A stretch of DNA of 11,952 bases from JBLHGN01 sp047616325 (GTDB taxonomy: Bacteria > Pseudomonadota > Gammaproteobacteria > Pseudomonadales > Cellvibrionaceae): NCBI GenBank assembly GCA_047616325.1, contig JBLHGN010000094.1, forward strand, positions 1-11,952. The letters run 5' to 3'. Positions 1 through 6,910 of the stretch are shown here, in pieces (position 1 is the first letter of the stretch; every line of letters begins with the position of its first letter). The position numbers and the translations under genes were made by a program. The notes below the pieces were generated by a model. The model was not told the origin of the DNA. It searched no databases and was given only the letters and a program-made list of their open reading frames with translations.

Positions 1-2050
1 CCGGCGGCGCAATAAAAGCCTTTCGCACGCGGCGACCGGCGGGCGTTTTAATGGGTATGTTTTGTAAATTTGGATCGGCGGAAGATAATCTGCCCGTGGC
101 GGTCACCGCTTGATGGTAGGAGGTATGAACGCGCCCTGTTGCCGGATTAATCATCAGCGGAAGCTTGTCGGTGTAGGTGGATTTTAGCTTGGAGAGGGTT
201 CGATACTCCATCAACAGCTTGGGCATGGGATAGTCCAAGGCCAGCTCTTGCAAGACCTCTTCGGCTGTAGAAGGCGCCTTGTTTTTGGTTTTTTTGAGCA
301 CAGGCAAACCCAGCTTTTCAAATAAAATATGCCCTAGCTGCTTGGGCGAGCCCAAGTTAAACTCTTCACCCGCCATCTCGTACACCTCCCTTTCTATTCT
401 GGTCATAGCTGCGCCATGCTCTGCACTCTGACCGGCCAGTTCTCTCGAATCTATAAGGGCTCCGGTGCGCTCGATTTTGGACAGCACAGCAATTAAGGGA
501 AATTCCACGTAGTCGCATACGTGTTTTAAGCCCGCAAGCGCTTCAATTTGTGGCCACAGGTGCTGATGCAGACGTAGAGTAACATCGGCATCTTCGGCCG
601 CGTATGGCGCGGCTTCATCTAGCTTAATTTGGTTAAAGGTGAGTTGTTTGGCGCCTTTTCCGGCGAGGTCTTCGAAGTGAACGGTGGTGTGGCCGAGGTA
701 GTTTAAGGCCAAAGTGTCCATGTCGTGGCGCGACGATGTGGAATTGAATACGTAGGATTCCAGCATGGTATCAAAGGCAATGCCGCGCAGAGTAATGCCG
801 TGGTTGGCCAATACGCTCTTGTCATATTTTAGGTTCTGGCCGATTTTTTTGTACTGCTCGCCCTCCAGCAGTGGTTTTAGCTTGCCCCATACAAGGCTTT
901 CGTCCAACTGCCGCGGCGCGCCTAAATAGTCGTGACCAAAGGGAACGTAGGCCGCCTTTCCTGCTTCGACGGAAAACGAGACGCCCACCACGCGTGCCTG
1001 CATGTAATCCAGGCTGGTGGTTTCGGTATCAAAGGCAAAGTAAGGGGCGCGCTCCAACAAGGCTATCCACTCATCAAGCTCCTGTTCTTCGAGCACACAA
1101 GCGTAGTGGGTAGTCACTTCAGGTGCCGACTCTAACGAGGCACTTACGATCTCGGTCGCTGGCGCCGGTTTAACCTGCTCAATCTCGGTCACCCAGGTCT
1201 TAAATTCGAGCTCGGCAAACAACGTTTTAAGCTCGACGTTGTCTGGCGGCGTCTGCTTCAGATCGCCAAGATCGAGCGTCAATTCAACATCCGTTTTGAT
1301 GGTGGCCAATTGATACGACAATTCTGCCAAATCTTTATTTTGTTCCAGTTTCGGCGCCATGGTTTTTGCCCCACGAAATGGCAAGCCGGCAACCTTATCC
1401 AAATTTTGATAAATGTCGTTAATGCTCCCCAGGTTTTGCAGCAGCGCAAGTGCCGTTTTTTCGCCCACGCCCGGTACCCCAGGAATGTTATCGGACTTGT
1501 CTCCCATAAGCGCGAGGAAGTCGATAATAAGTCGCGGAGGAATGCCAAACTTCGCCTCAACCCCGGCGATATCCATCTTGGTGTCGGTCATGGTGTTCAC
1601 CAATGTGACGTGCTCGCTCACCAGTTGCGCAATGTCTTTATCACCTGTGGAGATAACAACCTCACAGCCCTGCTCAGTTGCCTGACGCGCAAAAGTACCG
1701 ATCACATCGTCAGCTTCCACGCCTGGCACAATCAATAGTGGCAAGCCCATATGCTTGATGATGGCATGTAAGGGTTCTATTTGGCTGCGCATCTCATCCA
1801 GCATCGGTGGCCGGTGGGCCTTGTACTCCTTGTAGATATCATCGCGAAAGGTTTTGCCCTTAGCATCAAAAATTACAGCGATATGACTACTGGGATAGTC
1901 TTTCGCAAGGCGTCGCAACATATTGATTACGCCTTTTATAGCGCCGGTCGGCTGCCCTTTGGAGGTAACCAGGGGTGGCAATGCGTGAAATGCGCGATAA
2001 AGGTACGAAGAACCATCTACAAGTACTAGCGGTTTTGTTTGTTTGGTCAT
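1..2050 (-). CDS. polA: DNA polymerase I, N-terminal ~683 residues (runs off left edge)
   Basis: DNA polymerase I removes RNA primers and fills gaps during Okazaki-fragment processing and excision repair. The minus-strand frame starts at ATG 2050-2048 with MTKQTKPLVLVDGSSYLYRA, the typical start of the 5'-3' exonuclease domain. That domain (about residues 1-290) includes the FDAKGKTFR and GDKSDNIPGVPGVGEKTA segments. A 3'-5' exonuclease domain follows with intact motifs: FDTETTSL (Asp and Glu, about residue 340), NLKYD (about 408) and YAAEDAD (about 484), so proofreading should be active. The polymerase domain begins before the edge, with TATGRLSSADPNLQNIPI near residue 658. The frame leaves the window shortly afterwards, so the catalytic polymerase motifs (DYSQIE and later) are not visible. 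The family is about 930 residues long. No other gene in the window shares its operon. Confidence 0.97.
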   Translation of the reverse strand, partial: MTKQTKPLVLVDGSSYLYRAFHALPPLVTSKGQPTGAIKGVINMLRRLAKDYPSSHIAVIFDAKGKTFRDDIYKEYKAHRPPMLDEMRSQIEPLHAIIKHMGLPLLIVPGVEADDVIGTFARQATEQGCEVVISTGDKDIAQLVSEHVTLVNTMTDTKMDIAGVEAKFGIPPRLIIDFLALMGDKSDNIPGVPGVGEKTALALLQNLGSINDIYQNLDKVAGLPFRGAKTMAPKLEQNKDLAELSYQLATIKTDVELTLDLGDLKQTPPDNVELKTLFAELEFKTWVTEIEQVKPAPATEIVSASLESAPEVTTHYACVLEEQELDEWIALLERAPYFAFDTETTSLDYMQARVVGVSFSVEAGKAAYVPFGHDYLGAPRQLDESLVWGKLKPLLEGEQYKKIGQNLKYDKSVLANHGITLRGIAFDTMLESYVFNSTSSRHDMDTLALNYLGHTTVHFEDLAGKGAKQLTFNQIKLDEAAPYAAEDADVTLRLHQHLWPQIEALAGLKHVCDYVEFPLIAVLSKIERTGALIDSRELAGQSAEHGAAMTRIEREVYEMAGEEFNLGSPKQLGHILFEKLGLPVLKKTKNKAPSTAEEVLQELALDYPMPKLLMEYRTLSKLKSTYTDKLPLMINPATGRVHTSYHQAVTATGRLSSADPNLQNIPIKTPAGRRVRKAFIAPP

Positions 2051-2201
2051 GGTACTGATTCTTTTTATGGGTTTGATTGATTTGGCGACGGGCTTAGTAG
2101 CACTTCGTTACGACACGAATTAAACGCGTGTGGAACGCTATATTCATGTACCACACACTAATGAGCCATCCTTAAAAACTGAAAAATTTTTATAAAAAAC
2201 A

Positions 2202-2438
2202 ATGACAGATACGAGATGTTCATATAAAGCCACCGACATTGGCCCCGGATACTCGGCAATGCCGCTAATAAAGGCACCTAAGGCTCGCCCATTGTACGGA
2301 CTAAGTGCAGCCAAGGCTAAGGGCGAACGCGTCACAGCTATCTAAGAACACGGTGCGTTACCTAAGGAAACGCCGCCAAAATACGACTTTCAGGCCCTCA
2401 TTGAAGGCGAGCCCTCCCACCAGACTAAGACTGTTTAA
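2202..2438 (+). pseudogene. Possible stop-interrupted remnant frame
   Basis: A plus-strand frame starts at ATG 2202 and reads 47 residues to a TAA at 2343-2345. The same frame then stays open for 30 more codons to TAA 2436-2438. The downstream part (EHGALPKETPPKYDFQALIE and onward) has a natural-looking composition. This would fit a small gene split by a nonsense mutation, but no ribosome binding site precedes the ATG and I do not recognise the protein. It could equally be chance open frame. Confidence 0.2.
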
Positions 2439-2603
2439 ATATATAGACCGCCTCAAATCTGAACAAAAGTCACAGATATAACGTAAAAAAACACAATATA
2501 CGGCTATATTCAGCGAAATTTACTTATAAGTTGTGACGGAGTCGACAAAAAAATAGACCACTACTCTCTGCCGAGACCAGCCCAAGAGGTAAAGTATATT
2601 TGC

Positions 2604-2622
2604 GCACCGAACATCTCGGTGC
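2604..2622 (+). other. Perfect hairpin in the leader of the secreted-protein gene
   Basis: GCACCGA (2604-2610) and TCGGTGC (2616-2622) are perfect complements around the 5-nt loop ACATC. It lies about 90 nt before the start codon at 2713. No T tract follows, so it is not an intrinsic terminator. It may be a leader-RNA structure or a protein-binding dyad. Confidence 0.5.
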
Positions 2623-2659
2623 TACCATTCGTAACGCAAGGTAACACTTTGCTCGAAGA

Positions 2660-2677
2660 GTTCGCAGACAAGCGAAC
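2660..2677 (+). other. Second perfect hairpin just upstream of the start at 2713
   Basis: GTTCGC (2660-2665) pairs with GCGAAC (2672-2677) around a 6-nt loop. It ends about 20 nt before the Shine-Dalgarno sequence AGGAG (2699-2703). Together with the hairpin at 2604 it gives this gene an unusually structured leader for its size. Confidence 0.45.
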
Positions 2678-2712
2678 ATTCGGTATCAACAAAGCTACAG
2701 GAGAAACATCTT

Positions 2713-3003
2713 ATGAATAAAGCAACGTTTGCACTTTTGAGCGTACTTGCGGTAGATGGAGCCATTGCAGCTGAAGCTGGTGCCTCGAATCCTCAGTCAT
2801 CAGGTCCCGCTGCAGCTAATGCGACGGTAGCAATTGCGGAAACAGGCACCAACACAGGCTGGGTTCAACTGCCACTGAACATATACGCCAGTAAAAGGGC
2901 CACTAAAGCCTTTGAACTTAGCACCGAAAGGTTAAGCGCAAACCTAAACCAGAAATTTGAGCAAAAACTCGCTGAGCAGCTCGATCAACTGCTTGCTAAG
3001 TAG
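2713..3003 (+). CDS. Small secreted protein of unknown function
   Basis: This is a 96-residue protein. A good Shine-Dalgarno AGGAG at 2699-2703 stands 9 nt before the ATG and supports the start. Residues 1-20 (MNKATFALLSVLAVDGAIAA) look like a Sec signal peptide with cleavage at AIAA-EAG. The predicted mature part of ~76 residues begins with an Ala/Ser/Thr-rich low-complexity stretch. It ends with a Lys/Glu/Gln/Leu-rich segment (about 66-96) likely to form an amphipathic helix or coiled coil. There is no cysteine, so no lipobox. I do not recognise the family. It stands alone between polA and the convergent znuA and has its own structured leader and probable terminator, so it is probably a single-gene transcription unit. 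Export to the periplasm is inferred from the signal peptide only. Confidence 0.7.
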   Translation: MNKATFALLSVLAVDGAIAAEAGASNPQSSGPAAANATVAIAETGTNTGWVQLPLNIYASKRATKAFELSTERLSANLNQKFEQKLAEQLDQLLAK

Positions 3004-3021
3004 GGCGAACAGCCAAATGGC

Positions 3022-3045
3022 ATTGGTTTTAAAATCAATTTTTTT
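3022..3045 (+). terminator. Probable intrinsic terminator of the secreted-protein gene
   Basis: A 7-bp A/U-rich stem (3022-3028 with 3033-3039, one G-U pair, loop TTAA) is followed by a run of seven T ending at 3045. It begins 19 nt after the stop codon at 3003 and overlaps the stop codon of the convergent znuA. The stem has few G-C pairs, so termination may be weak. Confidence 0.45.
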
Positions 3046-4111
3046 AGCGCAAAGCTTCGCTGTTAGCACAACTTAAAAAGCTTTCAGCCAGCGCACTTAG
3101 GTACTGAGGGTAGCTGTCGATTTCGAGGTTCGCGGCCAACAGGTCGACAGCGACGCTTGGTAGGTGAAAGAGTCGGGCATAGCGCTGTGCTCGACTCAGT
3201 TCTGATTGATCCACGATTAAGCAGGCGGCGTTAATCGCCGTGCTTTTAATGATGTCTATACGCCTAGCGCTAACCAATTCGTCGGGGGCCCTGGTTACTG
3301 ACGCCAACTGCTTTAGTTTGTAGCGATCAACGAATTCACCAAAACCATCGTGATAGACAATAAAAGGTACCTCGTTCATGGGTGCCATTGTCTGCTGAAG
3401 GCTTTTATCTAAGGCATCAAGTTCGGCGGTGTAATCGCGCACCCGGGCGTCTATTGTAAAGGCAGCGTCTGGCAATAAGATTTTTAACTCTCGAGCAAGC
3501 GCTCGGGCGAGGGTGATGGCATGCTGCGGGTTTATCCAAAGATGCAAATGCTCGTGATCTTCGCGCTGATCGAGGCTCTCATGCTCTTCATCGCCGGCGC
3601 TAGTATCTGTGGCATGTAGCAAACTAGAAAGAGCAATATTAACGCGCCCGCCGCTAGCGTGAGCAGGCCGCTCGCCCAGACCAGGTAATGGTGCATGGGG
3701 CTTTTTTACTTGAGCTTCATTTTGTAAAAACACCTCAAACTCAGGACCTACCCATACAAGCATATCGGCTCTGGCTAGCTGTCTAGCTTGCCTCATTTTC
3801 ATGCTGAAATGATGGGGCGACGTGTTGCCCTGCAGGAGCGTTTCGCTTATCACTAAATCCCCAGCCAAATCATTCACAATAAGCGCCAGTGGCTTTATAG
3901 TCGCCAGTACCCTGGGTTTTTCCGCATAAACGCTTGCCGAGCCGATTAGCAACACCGCAAAAGCGAGCTTTGTCGTAAGCGAAGCCAGTAAAGGTAAGCG
4001 AGCCCACGCGCCAGCCGCGCTCCATTCGCTTTTAACATAGCCATGGGCGACGCCAGTATGGCACCACTCAAATGCAGGCATTTGCCCGAGTATTGTCATT
4101 TTTCTGCTCAT
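3044..4111 (-). CDS. znuA: High-affinity zinc ABC transporter, periplasmic zinc-binding protein
   Basis: ZnuA captures Zn2+ in the periplasm and hands it to the ZnuBC importer. The mature protein (about 290 residues, starting EKPRVLATIKPLALIVNDL) has the cluster A-1/TroA-like fold signature. It shows GNTSPHHFSMKM (first His ligand region), WVGPEFEVFLQ, an acidic/His-rich loop (DEEHESLDQREDHEHLHLWI), the ligand-region segments HLWINPQHA and YHDGFGEF, and a conserved C-terminal part. A signal-peptide core (TTKLAFAVLLIGSASVYA) precedes the mature start. The frame is open to an ATG at 4216, but that start would place the Zur-type palindrome at 4184-4196 inside the gene, so I prefer ATG 4111. ATG 4099 and 4081 are also possible; none has a strong ribosome site. 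Each leaves an unusually long leader of 50-63 residues, so the true start is uncertain. Confidence 0.9.
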   Translation of the reverse strand: MSRKMTILGQMPAFEWCHTGVAHGYVKSEWSAAGAWARLPLLASLTTKLAFAVLLIGSASVYAEKPRVLATIKPLALIVNDLAGDLVISETLLQGNTSPHHFSMKMRQARQLARADMLVWVGPEFEVFLQNEAQVKKPHAPLPGLGERPAHASGGRVNIALSSLLHATDTSAGDEEHESLDQREDHEHLHLWINPQHAITLARALARELKILLPDAAFTIDARVRDYTAELDALDKSLQQTMAPMNEVPFIVYHDGFGEFVDRYKLKQLASVTRAPDELVSARRIDIIKSTAINAACLIVDQSELSRAQRYARLFHLPSVAVDLLAANLEIDSYPQYLSALAESFLSCANSEALR

Positions 4112-4183
4112 ATAACGTCGCCAAACCCTATAACTAAGCGCAATCTTAAAACAGCGGGCATTCTGATCACATATCCCAGCGGC

Positions 4184-4196
4184 GTTATATGATAAC
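4184..4196. promoter_or_regulatory. Zur-type operator (zinc repressor site) upstream of znuA
   Basis: GTTATATGATAAC is a perfect 13-bp palindrome (GTTAT-ATG-ATAAC). On the minus strand the extended form TGTTATCATATAACG closely matches the gammaproteobacterial Zur consensus TGTTATANTATAACA. A -10-like hexamer TATCAT on the minus strand lies inside it, with a weak -35 (TTGGAT) 16 bp upstream, so bound Zur-Zn would block RNA polymerase at znuA. It is 170 bp from the zur start, so control of zur-znuCB from the same site is possible but less direct. Confidence 0.7.
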
Positions 4197-4365
4197 ATAA
4201 CACGACAGGCATCCAAAAACGCTTTTTTGTGTGCGCTTTAAGCAGTAACCACAAAGATTAACGGAATGACGGCTTGCTCACGATGTGCATGCTCTTTATT
4301 AGCTGGCTGTTTACTGGCTCACGGCTAATTTTGTTTACACTTCCAGTGTTAGATGACGTGAAAAT

Positions 4366-4878
4366 ATGACGCAACAGGCAAAAGTTGAAGACCACGATCA
4401 CAGTGTTTGCATTAATACTGCACTAAAAAACGCCCAGCAAATCTGTGCTATTCGCGGAGCCAAACTCACTGAATTGCGCCGCCAAATTTTAACCCTCGTG
4501 TGGCAGAGTCACCGCCCATTAGGCGCCTATGTGTTAATGGATATGCTCGAACAACATTCCTCTCGCAAACGCGTGGCGCCACCCACCGTTTATCGTTCGC
4601 TGGATTTTTTAATGAAGCATGGCCTCATTTATAAAGTTCACTCGTTAAACGCCTACGTGGGTTGTTCTGACCCAAGTCGAAAACGCTTTAACGCTCTCTT
4701 TATATGCACCGAGTGTGGCGACGCGCGGGAGGTTCCCAGCAGCACTATTCAACAGGCCATTAACTTGAGTGCCTCGCAACATAAGTTCTCCGTAAAAGAA
4801 CAAAGGTTAGAGATTGTTGGGCTCTGTCATCGCTGTAAGCTTACTCGAGCAAACGAGGAGAATCTGAATGGAAACTAA
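4366..4878 (+). CDS. zur: Fur-family zinc uptake regulator
   Basis: Zur is a dimeric repressor that binds DNA when loaded with zinc and shuts off zinc import. The 170-residue protein has the Fur fold. An N-terminal winged helix (about residues 25-95) contains LTELRRQILTLVW and PPTVYRSLDFLMKHGLI, the latter being the recognition-helix region. A metal-binding dimerisation domain follows, with the structural zinc cysteine pairs CTEC (about 118) and CHRC (about 156). The position between znuA and znuC favours Zur over Fur, PerR or Nur. ATG 4366 is the first in-frame start; its ribosome site is weak. A perfect 13-bp palindrome ACACTTCCAGTGT (4337-4349) lies just upstream and does not resemble a Zur box. 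The last 11 bp overlap znuC, showing one operon with translational coupling. The Pseudomonas homologue is also called np20. Confidence 0.93.
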   Translation: MTQQAKVEDHDHSVCINTALKNAQQICAIRGAKLTELRRQILTLVWQSHRPLGAYVLMDMLEQHSSRKRVAPPTVYRSLDFLMKHGLIYKVHSLNAYVGCSDPSRKRFNALFICTECGDAREVPSSTIQQAINLSASQHKFSVKEQRLEIVGLCHRCKLTRANEENLNGN

Positions 4879-5623
4879 GTTGGTAAGCCTCGATAAAGTG
4901 GGTTTTGTTGCCAACGGTAAAACAATTCTCAAGAACATAAGTTTCGACATTGAGCGCCGCCAAATTACTACTGTTATCGGCCCTAACGGCGCAGGGAAAA
5001 GCACGCTGGTAAAAATTTTGGTGGGTCTGCTAAATGCCAACAGTGGCAGCATTTCATCACAGCGCAACATATGTATTGGCTACGTTCCGCAAAAACTTTC
5101 TATGGACATAAGCCTGCCCATGAAGGTGAGTCGCTTTTTAAGCTTGGCTAACGTTAAAAAGCAGGCCTATGTCGACGCCTTACAGCTTTTTTCAATTAAC
5201 CATTTGCGCGACCAACAAATGCACAAGCTCTCGGGCGGCGAGATGCAGCGTGTGCTATTAGCGCGGGCTGTAGCCAGAAACCCTGACTTACTGGTATTGG
5301 ATGAACCGCTCCAAGGTGTGGACGTTACTGGGCAAATAGAGCTCTACCGCCTTATTGCATCGCTGCGAGACTCACTGGACTGCGCCATTTTAATGATTTC
5401 CCACGACCTGCACTTGGTGATGGCACAAACAGATTCGGTCATTTGCCTCAATCAACACATGTGCTGCCATGGTCAACCCGAAAGCGTGAGTCAGCACCCC
5501 GAATATTTAAAACTGTTTGGTAAACACGCCGCCGACATTGCCGTGTATACCCACGACCACGATCATCACCACGATATACACGGCGACGCCGTGACCTGTA
5601 AGAGCGGCTGCGACCATGCCTGA
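4868..5623 (+). CDS. znuC: Zinc ABC transporter ATP-binding protein
   Basis: ZnuC is the cytoplasmic ATPase that powers zinc import through ZnuB. All ABC motifs are present in the 251 residues: Walker A GPNGAGKST (38-46), Q-loop region YVPQKL (72-77), signature LSGGEMQRV (121-129), Walker B LLVLDEP (141-147) and H-loop SHD (178-180). The C-terminus carries a His/Asp cluster, THDHDHHHDIH (228-238), then two Cys and a terminal Asp-His, plausibly a zinc-sensing or zinc-storing tail as in some other zinc transporters. The start is well supported by GAGGAG at 4855-4860, 7 nt upstream. It overlaps zur by 11 bp and znuB by 8 bp, so the three genes form a tightly coupled operon. Confidence 0.95.
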   Translation: METKLVSLDKVGFVANGKTILKNISFDIERRQITTVIGPNGAGKSTLVKILVGLLNANSGSISSQRNICIGYVPQKLSMDISLPMKVSRFLSLANVKKQAYVDALQLFSINHLRDQQMHKLSGGEMQRVLLARAVARNPDLLVLDEPLQGVDVTGQIELYRLIASLRDSLDCAILMISHDLHLVMAQTDSVICLNQHMCCHGQPESVSQHPEYLKLFGKHAADIAVYTHDHDHHHDIHGDAVTCKSGCDHA

Positions 5624-6401
5624 ATTTTTAATTAATGCACTTATTGTCGGCCTTGCCATCGCCCTCATCGCCGGCCCACTGGGCTCGTTTACCGTATGGC
5701 GAAAAATGGCCTATTTCGGCGATACCCTTGCTCACTCAGCGCTAATAGGAGTCGCGTTTGGTCTTTTTTTAGAGATCAACATCACTTTGAGTATTATTTT
5801 GGCGTGCTTCCTGATTGCCGTAGTGTTGGTGTTTCTCGAACAGCAGAACAGTCTGTCTACCGACACACTTCTGGGTGTGTTATCACACAGTTCACTCGCC
5901 TTAGGGCTCGTGTGTGTGAGCCTGTATTCAGACAGCCAAATAAGCCTATACAGTTATTTATTTGGCGACTTTTTAACGGTAAGCCGCAATGAGGCTGTGT
6001 TGATATGCGTTGCAGTATTTGTGCTAATGACACTTGTGGTGTACCTATGGAAACCGCTCTTGATGATTTCCACCGACGAAGACCTAGCGCGCGTTGAGGG
6101 TAAAAACATAAGGCGCTTACGTCTGATATTAATGCTGATGATCGCCTGCGTGATTGCATTGGCAATGAAAATTGTTGGCGTTATGCTTATCACCGCACTG
6201 CTAATTATACCAGCGGCCACCAGCCGCCGGCTCACCTCATCCCCCGAAGCAATGGCCGCTATTGCTTCCTTACTAGGTGGCTGTGCGGTTATCAGTGGTC
6301 TGAGTGCATCCTACTGGATTGATATTCCCACTGGTCCGGCCGTGGTATTGTGTTCGTTTGTTTTTTTTATTGTAAGTTTGGCGGTGCGTTCAAAAGCATA
6401 A
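5616..6401 (+). CDS. znuB: Zinc ABC transporter permease
   Basis: ZnuB is the inner-membrane channel of the ZnuABC importer. The 261-residue protein is strongly hydrophobic, with roughly eight membrane segments and the ABC-3 family features: the N-terminal AGPLGSFTVWRKMAYFGDTL segment followed by AHSALIGVAFGL, LLGVLSHSSLALGL in the middle, and a C-terminal MKIVGVMLITALLIIPAATSR segment. Length and motif order are normal for the family. It begins inside the end of znuC (8-bp overlap) and is the last gene of the zur-znuC-znuB unit. Downstream there is no strong G-C-rich terminator; the native locus breaks off and cassette-array remnants begin within about 80 bp. Confidence 0.95.
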   Translation: MPEFLINALIVGLAIALIAGPLGSFTVWRKMAYFGDTLAHSALIGVAFGLFLEINITLSIILACFLIAVVLVFLEQQNSLSTDTLLGVLSHSSLALGLVCVSLYSDSQISLYSYLFGDFLTVSRNEAVLICVAVFVLMTLVVYLWKPLLMISTDEDLARVEGKNIRRLRLILMLMIACVIALAMKIVGVMLITALLIIPAATSRRLTSSPEAMAAIASLLGGCAVISGLSASYWIDIPTGPAVVLCSFVFFIVSLAVRSKA

Positions 6402-6454
6402 ACCGCACAGGACTAAAAGGAGAATGGATAGAAGGGAAAACTTTTTATGCACAA

Positions 6455-6495
6455 AAAGGTGCGTAGACCGCTGCGTCAAATGGAGCAATTTGTTC
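6455..6495 (-). repeat. attC half-site remnant next to znuB
   Basis: Read on the minus strand, AACAAATTGCTC (6494-6483) is followed by a TTGACGCAGCGG-type stretch. From memory this layout is typical of the left half of integron attC sites (outer box ending AAC, AAATT spacer, inner box GCTC). The outer box GCCGAAC departs from the RYYYAAC consensus at one base, and no matching right half (GTTRRRY) is present before znuB. The same 12 bp recur at 6901-6912. I read it as a truncated or decayed attC marking the array edge. Confidence 0.4.
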
Positions 6496-6844
6496 GGCCT
6501 TCATCTCCATTCTCTAGCTCGAAAGATATTTCGTCTCGTTCAATGAACGCTGAATCACCATTGATCACCAAAATTTCCGATGAATATGTTACTTTATCCA
6601 CCATTATGCTTGCTGAAACAGTCGCTAGTTCAACGCCAGATATATCTATAGACCCAGCGGATATTGTGCTCTCCGATATATTTGTCGTGAATTCCTCGCT
6701 AATAAGTATGGAGTCGTACGTTGTAAGAGCAGTGTTGCCATCTGGATGGCCATAAGAACCCTCCATAATGATGCTGCTATTGCAGTTCAATATAAACGTT
6801 CCACTGTAACCTGAAATATTAACATCACCCAATAAGCTGCACAC
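6476..6844 (-). CDS. Hypothetical protein fragment in the cassette region
   Basis: The minus-strand frame encodes 122 residues from a GTG at 6844 and is open further upstream to the TAA at 6913-6911. No ATG with a ribosome site is visible; the first internal ATG gives MEGSYGHPDGN. The protein is rich in Ser, Thr, Ile and Val in short alternating patterns (ISESTISAGSIDISGVELAT), suggesting beta-strand repeats, perhaps a beta-solenoid fragment. I recognise no family. It ends inside the attC half-site beside znuB. It is in the same frame as the gene ending at 6911 but separated from it by that stop and a hairpin, and it probably lost its 5' end. A real, expressed gene is uncertain. Confidence 0.35.
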   Translation of the reverse strand: MCSLLGDVNISGYSGTFILNCNSSIIMEGSYGHPDGNTALTTYDSILISEEFTTNISESTISAGSIDISGVELATVSASIMVDKVTYSSEILVINGDSAFIERDEISFELENGDEGRTNCSI

Positions 6845-6878
6845 GCGTAAGGAATTAATTTGAATTGTTCCGCCACTG

Positions 6879-6902
6879 TCTGATAGTTCACCGACTATCA
6901 GA
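6879..6902 (-). other. Perfect hairpin after the 6911 stop codon
   Basis: TCTGATAGT (6879-6887) and ACTATCAGA (6894-6902) form a 9-bp perfect stem with a 6-nt loop. It starts 9 nt after the minus-strand stop at 6913-6911. It directly adjoins the second copy of AACAAATTGCTC (6912-6901), whose outer box ACTTAAC fits RYYYAAC. It may be a truncated attC, or a terminator-like structure without a T tract. Confidence 0.45.
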
Positions 6903-6910
6903 GCAATTTG

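Larger units (their letters stand above)
2051..2712. other. 661-bp intergenic stretch between polA and a small secreted-protein gene
   Basis: This AT-rich stretch holds the divergent leaders of polA (minus) and the gene at 2713 (plus). I see no convincing complete gene. A 6-bp inverted repeat GTGTGG / CCACAC with a 17-nt loop lies around 2128-2157 on the polA side. A plus-strand frame broken by a stop (2202-2438) and two perfect hairpins near the right end are listed separately. I cannot assign a promoter with confidence. Confidence 0.5.

Noticed and set aside
871..2029. Several plus- and minus-strand frames of 60-140 codons across the polA region
   Set aside because: They overlap the continuous polA frame, whose family motifs are unmistakable, and show no recognisable proteins.
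5857..6235. Minus-strand frames inside znuB
   Set aside because: They are antisense shadows of a clear permease gene.
6424..6546. Plus-strand 40-codon frame starting MDRRENFL with AAGGAG before it
   Set aside because: It reads through the attC half-site; Cys/Arg-rich products of this kind are typical of translation through recombination-site DNA, and the ribosome site is too close to the ATG.
6447..6755. Plus-strand 102-codon frame
   Set aside because: It lies opposite the minus-strand frame and attC half-site, has no ribosome site and no natural-looking protein sequence.
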